From Aedes albopictus (lineage: Eukaryota > Arthropoda > Insecta > Diptera > Culicidae): a stretch of DNA of 64,000 bases. A program made the position numbers and the translations under genes. Below are positions 54,080 to 64,000 of this stretch, piece by piece. The notes beneath the pieces were generated by a model. The model ran no database searches. It worked only from the letters and a program-made list of their open reading frames with translations, and had not been told where the DNA came from. The stretch spans positions 78,757,734 through 78,821,733 of the forward strand of contig NC_085136.1 in NCBI RefSeq assembly GCF_035046485.1, read 5' to 3'. The number at the start of each line of letters is the position of its first letter. Position 1 is the first letter of the stretch.

Positions 54080-55935
54080 CCCTATCCACCGTATCCGTCC
54101 AGCTTTGGCCACTTTCAGGATGTTGGGTTCAGCGTAGTAGAGTGCAGCGATCTCGTGGTTCATCCTTCGCCGCCATACATCATTCTCCTCCACGCCGCCG
54201 AAGATCGTCCTTAGCACGCGTCGCTCGAAAACTCCGAGTGCTTGCAGGTCCTCCTCAAGCATGGTCCATATATATAATTATATATATAATGAATATATAT
54301 AACTCGTGCCTGTAGAGGACCACCCAAGGGACCACCTGTCTCATAGCGTCTTGTATATAATGCATTTACTGCAGGGGTGAATGTTTTTCGAAGTTTCTTC
54401 TGGAGCCCGTAATAGGCACGACTTCCACTGATAATATGTCTTCGTATTTCATGGTTCACGTTATTTTCAGCCGTTAGCAAGGAACCAAGGTAGACGAATT
54501 CTTCTGCCTCCTCGAAAGTGTCCCGTCTATCATAACATTGCTGCCAAGGCTTGTCCAGTCTCGCTCAGTTCCATCTTCAGCATGTACTTTGTTTTAGCCG
54601 CATTCACCACCAGTCCGACTTTTGCTGCTTCACGTTTCGGGTGGGTGAACCTCCGCGGGTGTGTCATCCGCAAAACAGACAAATCGACCGGATTTCGTGA
54701 AGATCGTACCCCGGCTGTTCAACCCGGGTACGTAGTCGCATTCCATTGTCGTGGTCACCCGTACCTACTTTCTCCACGCCATTCAGGTGCTCATCGAAGT
54801 GCCGCTTCCACCATCCGTCAAGAGGCCCCCACTTTCCCTTGCATATTTCGGTTCGTGAAACAAAACCGTTGCGGGATGCGTTGAGCTTCCCGTAGAATTT
54901 CTGTGTTTCTTGGGAACGGCACAGCGCAGCAATTCCATTCCCACGCCCTCCGCTTTTTCCAGCCAGCGCTTTTTCTCCCAAAAGAGGCGGGTCTACTGTT
55001 TCCACTTGTGTTTGTAACGTTCAACGTTCTGCCAGGTTCCTTGCTGCAGTGTTACTGCCCCTGCTGCGTTCTTCTCCTCCGAAATCGCTCTGCCATTTGC
55101 TTCATCGACTCCTTTCCACGAACCCGATGGTACTCTCGGCTGCGTCTTTGATTACTGCTTTTACTGTACTTCAGCAGTCCTCTGGTGGGCGCCGGTACCG
55201 TAATTGTTGATGACGGAATGTTTTTTGGCGAAGTTTTATCATCATCAGATAATGGTCGGAGTCGATGTTAGCGCCTCGATAAGTCCTGACTGCGATAATG
55301 TCGGAGAAGTGCCGTCCGACAATCAGAACGTGGTCGATTTGCGATTCCGTCTGCTGTGGTGATCTCCAGGTGGTACGATAAGGCAAGGGAAGCGGCGAAA
55401 TCAATGAATCGTAAGACATTTCCGTTCGTTAGCTGGTGGACGGTGAACTTTCCAATCGTCGGTCTTAATTCCTCCTCCTCGCCTACCTGGTCGTTTAGAT
55501 CTCGTATGATGATTTTAACGTCGTGGCTTGGACAGCGGTTGTACTCGCGTTCGAGCTGCACGTAGAATGCGTCATTGTCATCATCTCAATACTTCTGAAG
55601 TATGGGCTGTGCACGTTTATTATGGTGAAGTTTGAAAAGCTGCCCTTGATCCTCAATCTGCACATTCTTTCCTCTACTCGATGCGGAATCAGTTGCGGTA
55701 CCATTGATTGTTCCTCGTCCGTATGATGTAGTGCGAATCTCTGAAGAAACTAAATCCCTCATCCAACTGCGAAATCGGCGTCGGAGACAGTAGTGGATGA
55801 GAACAAGAGACCCCATACTGAAAAACATTGTTTCCTCGTTCAACGATCGAATTCGCAACGAGTGTGCGAAGGCTCGGTTCAGCAAGTTTTCAGATACAGT
55901 CTGGTCTCTGGTGACCTGTGGCCAGGTCAAGTTTC
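54080..55935 (-). mobile_element. RTE-clade non-LTR copy 3, minus strand, internally deleted
   Basis: 5' to 3' on minus: MCRLRIKGSFSNFTIINVHS (EN) near 55650; SHDVKIIIRDLNDQVGEEEE near 55530; ESQIDHVLIVGRHFSD and IDSDHYLMMIKL (S-D-H catalytic motif) near 55290; linker FYGKLNASRNGFVSR near 54880; a jump over most of RT to NAAKTKYMLKMELS-like sequence near 54590; then SRAYYGLQKKLRK and LGVFERRVLRTIFGGVEEND near 54200. Frameshifts throughout. An AT-dinucleotide stretch lies at 54270-54300. Confidence 0.85.
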
Positions 55936-56149
55936 TGTCGACTTGCTTGATTTCATTGTTGAGGCTGCGCCACCATGAGCCTCTGGGTCTGCCTCTGCTG
56001 CGATGTCCTGCTGGGTTCCAGTCTAACGCTTGTTTGCAGATTTCGTTTACGCCCCTGCGTAGAGTGTGGCCGACCCACCTCCACTTTCGCTCCCGAATTT
56101 CTGTCGCTATCGGCTTTTGATGACATCGACGATGGAGCTCTACGATGAG

Positions 56150-56605
56150 TCGAAAAGGAGAGAGCGTCCCACATAGCTCTGGTCCTCACAAGTTCCTACC
56201 TCATGCTTCTACGGGTCAAGCGATGACAAAGACCGCCAGCTAAGAGTTGTGTGCTTAGCTGGTAGTACAGCCTGGGCACTGTTGTTCTTCTGACTTCAGC
56301 TAGATTGAGGAGGTACGTCTCGAGCGTCTGTTGAGGTGCGGCTCAAACAGCGTCCGTTCTCGCATCCAGGGCTGAGTAAGAAATGCTGCATCACGCCCAG
56401 CTAGATCCAAGGTGGTAGCCCCATCAGCGTGATCGTCCCAGTGTTGGTTGGGACGTTAAACAGAACTGGCACGATGACGCTCCGGCGAGACAGGAGTGTT
56501 GGCGTAGGCCCAATAAAAATCCCCATTGCGAATAACATAGGAGAAAATACGACTCGATAAAATCGGCAAAAACACACGCGACGAAATAAGGACTACAATT
56601 GGAAA
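56150..56605 (+). mobile_element. 5' region of RTE copy 4
   Basis: GC-rich leader with no stable frame, ending ACGAAATAAGGACTACAATT, which reads as the (R)NKDYNWKL start of RTE-type ORFs. It is separated from the EN domain by about 800 bp of inserted sequence including the MITE at 57113. Confidence 0.5.
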
Positions 56606-57112
56606 CTTAGAACCCGTAACGTGGGTAGATCACCTTAGAATGGTGCGTTGCGGTGTAAGATCTACCAAATCAAATTTTGATCTTGATATTTACCGTATTT
56701 ATAAATATTCCAAGATCAAAGTTTGATACACTTTTTTGTGTTTTGTAGTGTTTTTGTTTCAATGTACTGCTAATTAACATTTTATTTCGGTAGGATGCAG
56801 GTAAATTTATCGTATGATATAAATAACATTGTAAAAATATGTAACTGTGGCGAGCGTGTCACTAATATGTAGCTTACTTGACGTACGATGTTGATATCAT
56901 TTTATATTTCAGATTAACAATTGAAGAATCTAGTAATTCAACCAAATGCCATCAAGATGACGAGGAAACCAGGATGAATTGGACAGACAACTGATTCGAA
57001 GCAGTCTAACAATGGTGTGCCTGAACGTTGACCAAGCGTATCCTTTGGAGTCCACCCTTCCACTAACAACACTCAAATTCCCTTGACACCTAGGTCTGAG
57101 AGATCGTAGAGC
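56606..57112. other. Insert of unclear origin within RTE copy 4
   Basis: Starts with the CGTGGGTAGATCACC repeat also seen at 42620 and continues AT-rich. No coding signal. Confidence 0.3.
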
Positions 57113-57375
57113 CACAGACAAACAGACGTAACACTTTGAACGATTTTCATGGAAATCCATCGCCCAGTTCACACTATCATCACCTGGTGGAAATGTTGCA
57201 CGAATCACTGTGTTGTGCAATATCGTCAACAGAAGGCGCTAGTGTAAAACGTCAAACGCATAGAAAAACGATGCGCGCACCTCTGGTTGTGAAAGCCACA
57301 ACTATGGAAATTTAAAATGATCGTTAAAAGCGTGGTCGATGGAAATTTCGCAAGTGTTACGTCTATTTGTCTGTG
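57113..57375. mobile_element. CACAGAC-family MITE, copy 5 (TSD GTAGAGC)
   Basis: CACAGACAAACAGACGTAAC to ACGTCTATTTGTCTGTG, flanked by GTAGAGC at 57106-57112 and 57376-57382. The internal sequence is related but in the opposite orientation to copy 1. Confidence 0.92.
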
Positions 57376-57602
57376 GTAGAGCTGTCTACATTTTTCAAAG
57401 GTGTCCAAAACTAATCCTTTCCCATCCCTCAGCAGTCGCGTAGACGTGGCCAGGACAGTGCTCGACCATTGGAGGATTGCGTCAGTCTTGTCTAAGAGTC
57501 AGAGATTAGTCCCAAATCTTTGTGCTTTGGTTCGGACGGGAAGGAGGCAACCCTCATAACAGCGGTCTAGGACTGTACCACCTACAAATTTGTGCAACTC
57601 GC

Positions 57603-57625
57603 TTAATGCTAATGCTAATGCTAAC
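57603..57625. repeat. (TAATGC)n microsatellite
   Basis: TTAATGCTAATGCTAATGCT between the RTE leader and EN domain. A similar TGCTAA run occurs at 26310. Confidence 0.8.
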
Positions 57626-57629
57626 TACA

Positions 57630-59600
57630 TCCCCGCAACTTCGACATCGTGGCGTTACAGGAACTTTGTTGGACTGGACAGAAAGTGTGGAAAAGCGGGC
57701 ATCGAGCGGCTACCTTCTACCAAAGGTGTGGCACCACCAATGAACTGGGAACAGGATTTATAGTGTTGGACAAGATGCGACAAAATGTGATCGGGTGGCA
57801 GCCGATCAACGCAAGGATGTGCATGTTGAGAGTTAAGGGCCGTTTCTTCAATTACAGCATCCTTAACGTCCACTGTCCACATGAAGGGAGACCTGATGAC
57901 GAGAAAGAAGCGTTCTACGCGCAGTTAAAGCAAACATACGATGGTTGCTCGCCGCGTGACGTGAAAATCGTTGTCGGCAACATGAACGCGCAGGTAGGAA
58001 GGGAGGAAATGTACAGACCGGTAATCGGGCGAAACAGCCTACACGCCGTATGTAATGATAACGGCCAGCGATGCGTAAACTTTGCAGCCTCCCGTGGTAT
58101 GGTTGTCCGAAGCACCTTCTTCCCCGCAAAGATATCCACAAAGCCACTTGGAGATCACCCGACCATCAAACAGAAAACCAAATCGACCACGTTCTAATCC
58201 ACGGTAAATTCTTCTCGGATACCAATGTCCGCACATCACTACTTAGTAGCTGTATGCATGCGTTCAAAATTTTCAACAGTTATCACCACGCGTCGAAGTC
58301 GAACGCCGCGGCTCAACATCGAGCAGCTGCGTAACGTAGAATTGGCTCAAGACTACGCGCAGCAGTTAGCAGTGGCCCTACCAACGGAAGAGCAGCTTGG
58401 CGCAGCTACACTTTAAGATGGCTGGAGGGACATCCGACCCGCCATAGGTAGTACCTTGGCTGCGGCACTAGGATTCGCGACTCCGAATCATAGAAACGAC
58501 TGGTAAGACGGGGAATGTGAACAGTTGAAAAACGAGAAGAATGCAGCATGGGCGAGAATGGTGCAACACCGTACGAGAGCGAATGAGGCACGTTATAGAC
58601 AGGCGCGGAACAGGCAGAACTCAGTCTTCCGGATGAAGAAGCGCCAGTAGGAGAAACGAGAACGCGGAGCGATGGAAGAGCTATATCGCGCTAAGGACAC
58701 ACGAAAGTTCTACGAGAAGCTGAACTGCTCGCGCAGAGGCTTTGTGCCACAAGCCGACATGTGCCGAGATAATGACGGGAATCTCCTCACGAGCGAGCGT
58801 GAGGTGGTCGAGAGATGGCCACAGCATTACGATGAGCACCTCAATGGCGACGTTGCAAGTACCGAAGGTGGCGTGATAACAGATCTAGGAATATGTGCAC
58901 AGGACGAAAGACTTCCGGCCCCTGACCCCCAAGAGATTGAGGAGGAGGTTGGCCGGTTGAGAAACAACAAAGCCGCTGGAGCAGATCAACTACCAAGCGA
59001 GCTTTTAAAATACGGTCGAGAAGCACTGGTGAGAGCACTACACTGGGTCATTACTAAGATTTGGGAGAAGGAAGTATTACCGGAGGAATGGATGGAAGGT
59101 ATCGTGTGTCCCATCTACAAAAAGGGCGACAAGTTGGATTGCGGGAACTACCGCGCGATCACACTACTGAGCGCTGCCTACAAGATACTCTCTCAAATTT
59201 TATGCCGCCGTCTATCACCGATTGCAAGAGAGTTCGTGGGGCAATATCAGGCTGGATTTATGGGTGAATGCGCTACAACGGACCAGATGTTCGCCATCCG
59301 CCAGGTGTTGCAGAAATGCCGCGAATACAACGTGCCCACACATCACTTGTTCATCGATTTCAAATAGGCGTATGATACAATCGATCGAGAACAGCTATGG
59401 CAGATTATGCACGAATACGGATTCCCGGATAAACTGATTCGGTTGATCAAGGCGACGATGGATTGAGTGATGTGGGTAGTTCGAGTATCAGGGACACTCT
59501 CGAGTCCCTTCGAATCTCGCAGTGGGCTACGACAAGGTGATGGTCTTTCCGTTTAACGTCGCCTTACAAGATATAATGAGGAGAGCTACGGGAGGCTACA
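57630..59600 (+). mobile_element. RTE-clade non-LTR copy 4, EN and RT domains
   Basis: EN: FDIVALQELCWTG (catalytic Glu) near 57650, then VVGNMNAQVGREEM near 57970, where family members have GDxNAQVG, so a catalytic Asp is Asn; SAHHYLVAVCMRSKF near 58230, where SDH is altered. Linker with AMEELYRAKDTRKFYEKLNC near 58680. RT: NNKAAGADQLPSELLKYG, KKGDKLDCGNYRAITLLS, QYQAGFMGECATTDQMFAIR, HHLFIDFK then TAG, AYDTIDREQLWQIMHEYGF. Stops at 58195, 58414, 59365 and 59463. The best preserved RTE in the window, but dead. Confidence 0.92.
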
Positions 59601-59872
59601 GTGGGCTATAGAAAATTATGGACGAAACGGCTTTCCTGGAAAGCTGACTAGATTGATTAAAGCAACGATGGATGGTGTGCAAAACTCATAAGAGTTTCGG
59701 ATAAACTATCCAGATCAGTCGGATCTCGCTGGAGATTGCGACAAGATGAGGGGCTCACATGTCTCACATCGCTCTGGTAGGTATAATGCGACGGCAAAGA
59801 TCCGAAGTACGATTTTCACGAAATTCGGTCAATTTGTGTTCTTTGCGATCGACATGGACATTATCGCCAGAA
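59601..59872 (+). mobile_element. Second RTE fragment joined to copy 4
   Basis: From 59610 the frames repeat an RT block already passed (ENYGRNGFPGKLTRLIKATM), so a different RTE copy was joined here. It ends with FAIDMDIIARTG, where FADD is mutated. It resumes after the next element as KIGLVVDASK at about 61115. Confidence 0.75.
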
Positions 59873-61074
59873 CAGGTGGCCGTCCATATACCACGTGGAC
59901 AGAAAATTCATGGTTTTTGACCCCCTCCCCCCTCCCCGTGGACAAGCATGGACTTTTCGTTGACCCCTACCCCCCTCCCCCAATGTCCACGTGGACATAC
60001 GCATTTTTTTCATATTTCTAAAATAAATGGAAAAAGTGATATTGAAAAGTTTTTTTTAATAATGTTTTTTTTTGTTCTTCGTAAACAATGTCTTAAATAT
60101 AATTAAAAACTTTATAAAATACAAATATTCTATAGCTTTACATAGAATACAAACAAATAGCACAAAATAGGTACCTACAAGTTTTCAACATTGTTTTTAA
60201 TTCAGCTTAATATTTGTGAGAGTGTGGGTTCGATTCTTGCTCCAGTTGGTGAAATTTTTTCGTCAAACGGAGAATTATTCATTGGGTGTTTTTCGTGTAA
60301 TGTCCATCGTCTAATGTTAGTGATTGTTCAATGTTAAATATGTACAGTCTCTGGTTGACTACGGTGTTTTTTAGAATGTTTGTTCAATCTATGATTGTCT
60401 GATTGTTTTGTTGAAATAAGGTAATTTTAAATCTTATATTTTTTTGTTGAGATGAGATTATATTTCTTAGATTCTTACAAAAAAACAAGGTTTACAGCAA
60501 CTAAATTGTATTACTGAGGTTTAGACTTTAATCTCCATTAGAAACATCTTAAATTTTTAAAGGAACCTACAAATAAACTTTTAGAGATAGGGCTACAATT
60601 CCTTACTTGTATTTTGAAACTTTGAAGTAGTTTAAAAATTTGATATGAAACTTCGAAAAATCCATACATAACTTCAATGAAAATTTTCTGACTGAAACGC
60701 CAACGTTTGCATGGTCTACACTCCATTTTAAATCTCCAGAATATTCCTCGACGAAGAAAACTAAGTAATTAGAAATTCTGATAATTTAAAACAAATTAGT
60801 CTGTGAATCAATACCATGATTTTTTTTCGTTTGAGAAGTAGCTTACAACTAAAAGACAATGTATAATAAAAGAAAATGTATTAAAGAACTGTTGAAGAGA
60901 GTCTCATCAATAATGCGACATAATTTTATTCGTTTGTGGATTATTGTTTCATTTCTATGTCAAAATTGTCCACGTGGACATTTGACGAACCCCCACCCCC
61001 CTCTCCGTGGACAAGCGTGGACTTTTCGCTAACCCCCTCCCCCCTCCAAGCTGTCCACGTGGTATATGGACGGC
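59873..61074. mobile_element. 1.2-kb TIR element with GTCCACGTGGAC motifs (TSD AACAG)
   Basis: GGCCGTCCATATACCACGTG at the left and the same read inward from the right. AACAG flanks both sides (ending near 59872; starting near 61079). Each end carries a GTGGACAAGC(A/G)TGGACTTTTCG subrepeat within C-rich runs. It contains a SINE scrap (60224-60400). No transposase. Confidence 0.75.
60224..60400 (+). mobile_element. 5'-truncated copy of the 38995 SINE
   Basis: GAGTGTGGGTTCGATTCTTG then TTTTCGTCAAACGGAGAATT match the T-arm and body of the SINE at 38995-39230. Confidence 0.7.
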
Positions 61075-61078
61075 CCCT

Positions 61079-61200
61079 AACAGACATCCATCTGAAATGC
61101 AATGTAGCAAAGATCGGACTGGTGGTGGACGCGTCAAAAAATTAGAATTACTAGCCACAGAAGTCCAATGTCGCGACTGTTCGTGTGACTAACATCTAGT
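61079..61200 (+). mobile_element. RTE fragment, continuation
   Basis: TDIHLKCNVAKIGLVVDASK encodes the block after FADD in RTE reverse transcriptase, resuming after the 1.2-kb insertion. Confidence 0.65.
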
Positions 61201-61204
61201 TTGC

Positions 61205-61730
61205 CACGCCGTTACAGCGTCAGTAGCGGTGCTAGAAGTGTCAAATAAATTTTGTTTACCAAAATAAAAGACCCTCTACAAGATGTGATACTGGTATCAG
61301 ACCACTAAGGGGTCGCACGGTCCACCTCTGGGTGTTTGACGCGGCCCTGGGTACTAACCCAGTGGAAGGTGTGCAATGGAGTATTAGTTTAATACAACGA
61401 AACAAAAACAAATCGAAAAGAGGCAAAGTCCCACCACGTTGCGGTAAAGCGAGTGGTCCCCGAAAGGGTGACTTACACTCCAACAGAGCCACGCTTGTGG
61501 TAGCAGCATAAGCTAATACTCCATCGCACACACTCCCTAGGTTAAGGCTGAGAGCATCGTTGTTGGGGGAGAGAAAAACGCACCCATCCCTATCTCCGGA
61601 GCCCGCGCCGCACTCGACCACGAAATCCTCGGGAGTCCCGTGCGATAACTCGAACAAGGAGGACGTTCATCTCCAGGTCACAGTCGATCGTAGTTAAAAA
61701 TCAAATCTAGAAGTAATTCGTGACTGAGCC
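61205..61730. other. GC-richer unassigned block, possible non-LTR 5' region
   Basis: Contains a 133-codon minus frame (61256-61657) without motif. Composition differs from its AT-rich surroundings. No homologous copy in the window. Confidence 0.3.
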
Positions 61731-62165
61731 TAAAGTGAAGCCCACGGGGCATCTGAGCCCAGAAAAGATCCACAAGGATCTGGATCCGAAATACAACCAA
61801 GACTGCCCCTTGACGTTTATGACCCATGATTGTCTTTGTGTTAAGACAGTGGATCTCGATTGTTTTATTTTTTCAACAGAGTCGAGTCGTAATTGAGATT
61901 TGGCAGCCTCTAACAATCGGTGACCGATTTCAAGGTTTAGACATAGTATTTCGGGTCTGGTACGTTTGGCATAATGCCATTTGGCATAAGGACGTTTGGC
62001 ATAAAGGACATTTGGCATAAAGGACGTTTGGCATAATGGACATTTGGCATAAAGTACGTTTGGCATAAAATGATTTCAGTAAAAAGTGAACTACATACTT
62101 AACGTAAAAGAATGATAAGTATTCCAAAGAAGGATAATACATTATAATGTATTAATTTTGATGCT

Positions 62166-62638
62166 GGGTCATTAGGCCGAATGGTCATTAGGCCGAATGG
62201 TCATCAGGACGAATTGAAAGTTAGCCGTTGTTTTTACCTTTTCCAACAATTTTTGCCAAAAACTAGTTTAACAATGAAACTAAAAAGAATAGCCTATGTT
62301 TTAAAGAAGGAAAAATTTATGAATTGAATATCAGCAGTTTCAGCGCCAAAAACTATTTTAGCAATGATACTAGAAAGAACAGTCTATATTTAAAAGAAGG
62401 AAAAATTCATGGGTAAAATATCAGTAGATCCAGCATCAATAAAGTATCTTCGTGCCTGTCACACGATACACACATGCAAAATGGTCATTTGCAGAGGAAG
62501 CTCTCAGTTAATAACTGTGGAAGTGTTCATAGAACACTAAGCTGAGAAGAAGGCTTTGTCTCAGTGGGGACGTAACGGCAAGAAGAAGACCCAATGCCCA
62601 TTCGGCCTAATGACCTTCGGCCGAATGGCCTGACACCA
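62166..62638. mobile_element. Inner element with GGTCATTAGGCCGAATGG repeats
   Basis: Tandem GTCATTAGGCCGAATG units at 62167-62213, inverted units CATTCGGCCTAATGACC and CGGCCGAATGGCC at 62600-62635. It sits inside the 61953-63041 element and resembles it in design but has a different repeat unit. Confidence 0.7.
62474..62590 (+). mobile_element. SINE 3' fragment
   Basis: CAGTTAATAACTGTGGAAGT...ACACTAAGCTGAGAAG...CAGTGGGGACGTAACGGCAAGAAGAAG matches the 3' domain of the SINE at 50408. No tRNA head. Confidence 0.7.
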
Positions 62639-63202
62639 TTAATTTTTATGATATAATATGCAGACAAGGATGATTTGCTGGAAAGAACCATTACCGGAAT
62701 CTAAATTGCTTGTTTCGATGAAGAACAGCCTATATACAAAAGAAGGAACATTCCCCAATCAAATTCATGGAAGCAAAAGGTTATTTCGAAAATAAGAGAT
62801 CCAGCATAATGCACCAACAACAAGTTTGCCTTCTTTACCTTGAAGGCTGTTCTTTAATTTCTCTCCAGAGGGAAAATATATTTCACATATTCTTTATGCC
62901 AAACGTCCTTTATGCCAAACGTCCCTTTATGCCAAATGTCCTTTCTGCCAAACGTCCTTTATGCCAAATGTCCTTTATGCCAAACGTCCTTATGCCAAAT
63001 GTCTTTATGCCAAACGGCCTTATGCCAAACGTACCAGACCCTAGTATTTCTGCGTAACGTAATTAAAGGATCTTCCCTTAGAAGCGGTCTCAAAACTTTA
63101 AAAGACGCATTGTTTGAAAATTACAAACAAGAAAAGGTTTCTCACCTTCCTACGACTACAATAATCCAGAAACTTCAAATAAAAAAAAAAGTTCGTACTC
63201 AC

Positions 63203-63760
63203 CTTTTCTGGCAGGGGTCGTTCAAGTCGTTCAAGTCGGCGTATATAAAGTCCGCATTTTTTCCCGTACAGCCAACCGTGATGTATGAATGCTCAACGAA
63301 CGATGGTTACCAGCTGTCGCCTGAACTGCTCTTCAGATCCGTTCTTGTTTTGTTTCGCTATCAAACTGGAACTAATCGTTTACGGCAACAATAACAGCAG
63401 CAGTGTGGAGCGGACCTGGTATGATGGTTAGAACACTAGACTATCACGCCGAGGACCTGGGATCGAATCCCACTCCCGACAAACTCGCAAAATGTGAGTT
63501 CTTCCTTCGGAAGAGAAGTAAAGCGTGGTTCCCGAGATGAACTAGCCTAGGGCTAAAAATCTCGTTAATACAGATAAAAAAAACAATAACAGCTTTCTGG
63601 CCTTAGGTCTCAGGAACATCAATTTCTTTTTTATTCAACTTCAGTTTAGTTCACTTCTTCGCTAGGGGCACCTAGCGAGATTCTCTTCAGGCTTCACCGT
63701 TCATGTGGCTTCTATTGTTCCTTCACCCTCGAGATTATGAACACATTTTCTATCAACACT
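63203..63760 (-). pseudogene. Damaged paralogue of the 19889-20472 exon-like sequence
   Basis: Minus strand ends at a GTGAGT donor like the first copy and reads YTPT-stop-TT-stop-TTPARKG in the frame where copy 1 reads YTPTSTTSRTALMTPARKG. Upstream DNA aligns over about 300 bp (KKLN-type segment near 63650). Two nonsense codons and a SINE insertion (63399-63581) make it a pseudogene. Confidence 0.5.
63399..63581 (+). mobile_element. 183-bp tRNA-derived SINE (TSD AACAATAACAGC)
   Basis: CTGGTATGATGGTTAGAACA (A box) and CTGGGATCGAATCCCACTCC (B box/T-arm), short body, tail CGTTAATACAGATAAAAA. AACAATAACAGC is duplicated at 63387-63398 and 63582-63593. Confidence 0.87.
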
Positions 63761-63915
63761 AGGCTCAGTGTACCAGTTATGGCAATAGTACCTCAAATTC
63801 GCCATAGTTGATTTTCAACCTTTAAAGATACAAATCAACAAGAAAAAAATCGTGAAGAACAGATCACGATCACAAAAGATGATTACAATCATTCAAACTT
63901 CACAATTTGCTCAAA
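63760..63915. repeat. Dispersed repeat R, copy 2
   Basis: AGGCTCAGTGTACCAGTTAT and TTTGCTCAAA blocks match 36855-37020. It may extend past the window end. Confidence 0.7.
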
Positions 63916-64000
63916 TTATGGTAGAAATAAATCATTTTCCTTAACTTTTCGGCCTCTTTGCACCCTATTTCCCCAGTTATGGCAAATCCCATAAGGAATG

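Larger units (their letters stand above)
61953..63041. mobile_element. Foldback-like element with minisatellite TIRs (9-bp TSD TAGTATTTC)
   Basis: GGGTCTGGTACGTTTGGCAT at the left and its complement at the right. Both ends are tandem arrays of a ~15-16-bp unit (TTTGGCATAAAGGACG): 61970-62072 in one orientation and 62893-63030 in the other. TAGTATTTC is duplicated at 61944-61952 and 63042-63050. Tandem-repeat TIRs and a 9-bp TSD are the hallmarks of Foldback-type elements. Open frames here are translations of the array. Confidence 0.88.

Noticed and set aside
63409..63482. Functional tRNA gene
   Set aside because: Flanked by 12-bp TSDs and followed by SINE body and A-rich tail.

Overview
This window reads as a stretch of nuclear chromosome from a culicine mosquito, most likely Aedes. 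The evidence is two intron-containing insect genes with short 60-80 bp introns alongside very large introns, a very dense load of nested transposable elements, several RTE-, copia- and jockey-like retrotransposon remnants, tRNA-derived SINEs, and many small TIR elements. There is nothing prokaryotic here. Most open frames longer than 60 codons lie inside repeats and are not genes. A 500-base run of N (51190-51689) is an assembly gap.

Host genes. Both recognisable genes are on the minus strand. (1) 1412-3048 holds the last two coding exons of a 12-TM major-facilitator (SLC16/monocarboxylate-transporter-like) protein, joined by a 68-bp intron. Upstream exons are not found. (2) 24730-35374 holds seven exons of cytoplasmic dynein light intermediate chain (P-loop GTPase-like fold). 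Splice phases are consistent throughout and give 466 codons plus a stop; the first coding exon lies beyond the window or was not found. Its last intron (25006-33601, 8.6 kb) is packed with nested mobile elements. A third minus-strand exon-like sequence (19889-20472) has a damaged paralogue at 63203-63760. I do not recognise the protein.

Layout. 1-238 is a CTAT microsatellite. 384-1245 is an R1/LOA-like non-LTR remnant. 1412-3048 is the MFS gene. 3240-3900 is a GAAACGCC-type minisatellite. 4100-8640 is a degenerate 12-bp GGAATTCCTCCA satellite. 8987-12865 is an RTE 3' half split by two TIR elements that share one TA target, one of which carries a further insertion. 12823-15105 is a composite block that recurs at 51914-54160. 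15106-17462 and 17690-18955 are two decayed copia elements. 19090-19880 is a jockey-like 3' end. 20684-21767 is a TA-flanked TIR element. 24730-35374 is the dynein gene; its last intron contains a minus-strand copia with both LTRs, a solo LTR, a hAT-type MITE, a 7-bp-TSD MITE and a 1.6-kb foldback. 35450-46310 holds numerous TIR elements and SINEs. 46315-49846 is a three-level nest: TA-flanked TIR element, then a SINE, then a 1.58-kb near-palindrome with CACAGTG ends and a 5-bp TSD. 51690-61200 holds RTE copies in both orientations. 61953-63041 is a Foldback-like element with minisatellite TIRs and a 9-bp TSD. 63399-63581 is a tRNA SINE inserted in the exon-like paralogue.

The strongest discovery value is in mobile-element structure rather than in a gene system: a Transib-like palindrome with RSS-like ends, a MITE family with 7-bp target duplications, repeated re-use of a single target site, and insertions dated by paralogous empty sites. 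Every retrotransposon frame seen is broken, and no intact transposase was found.
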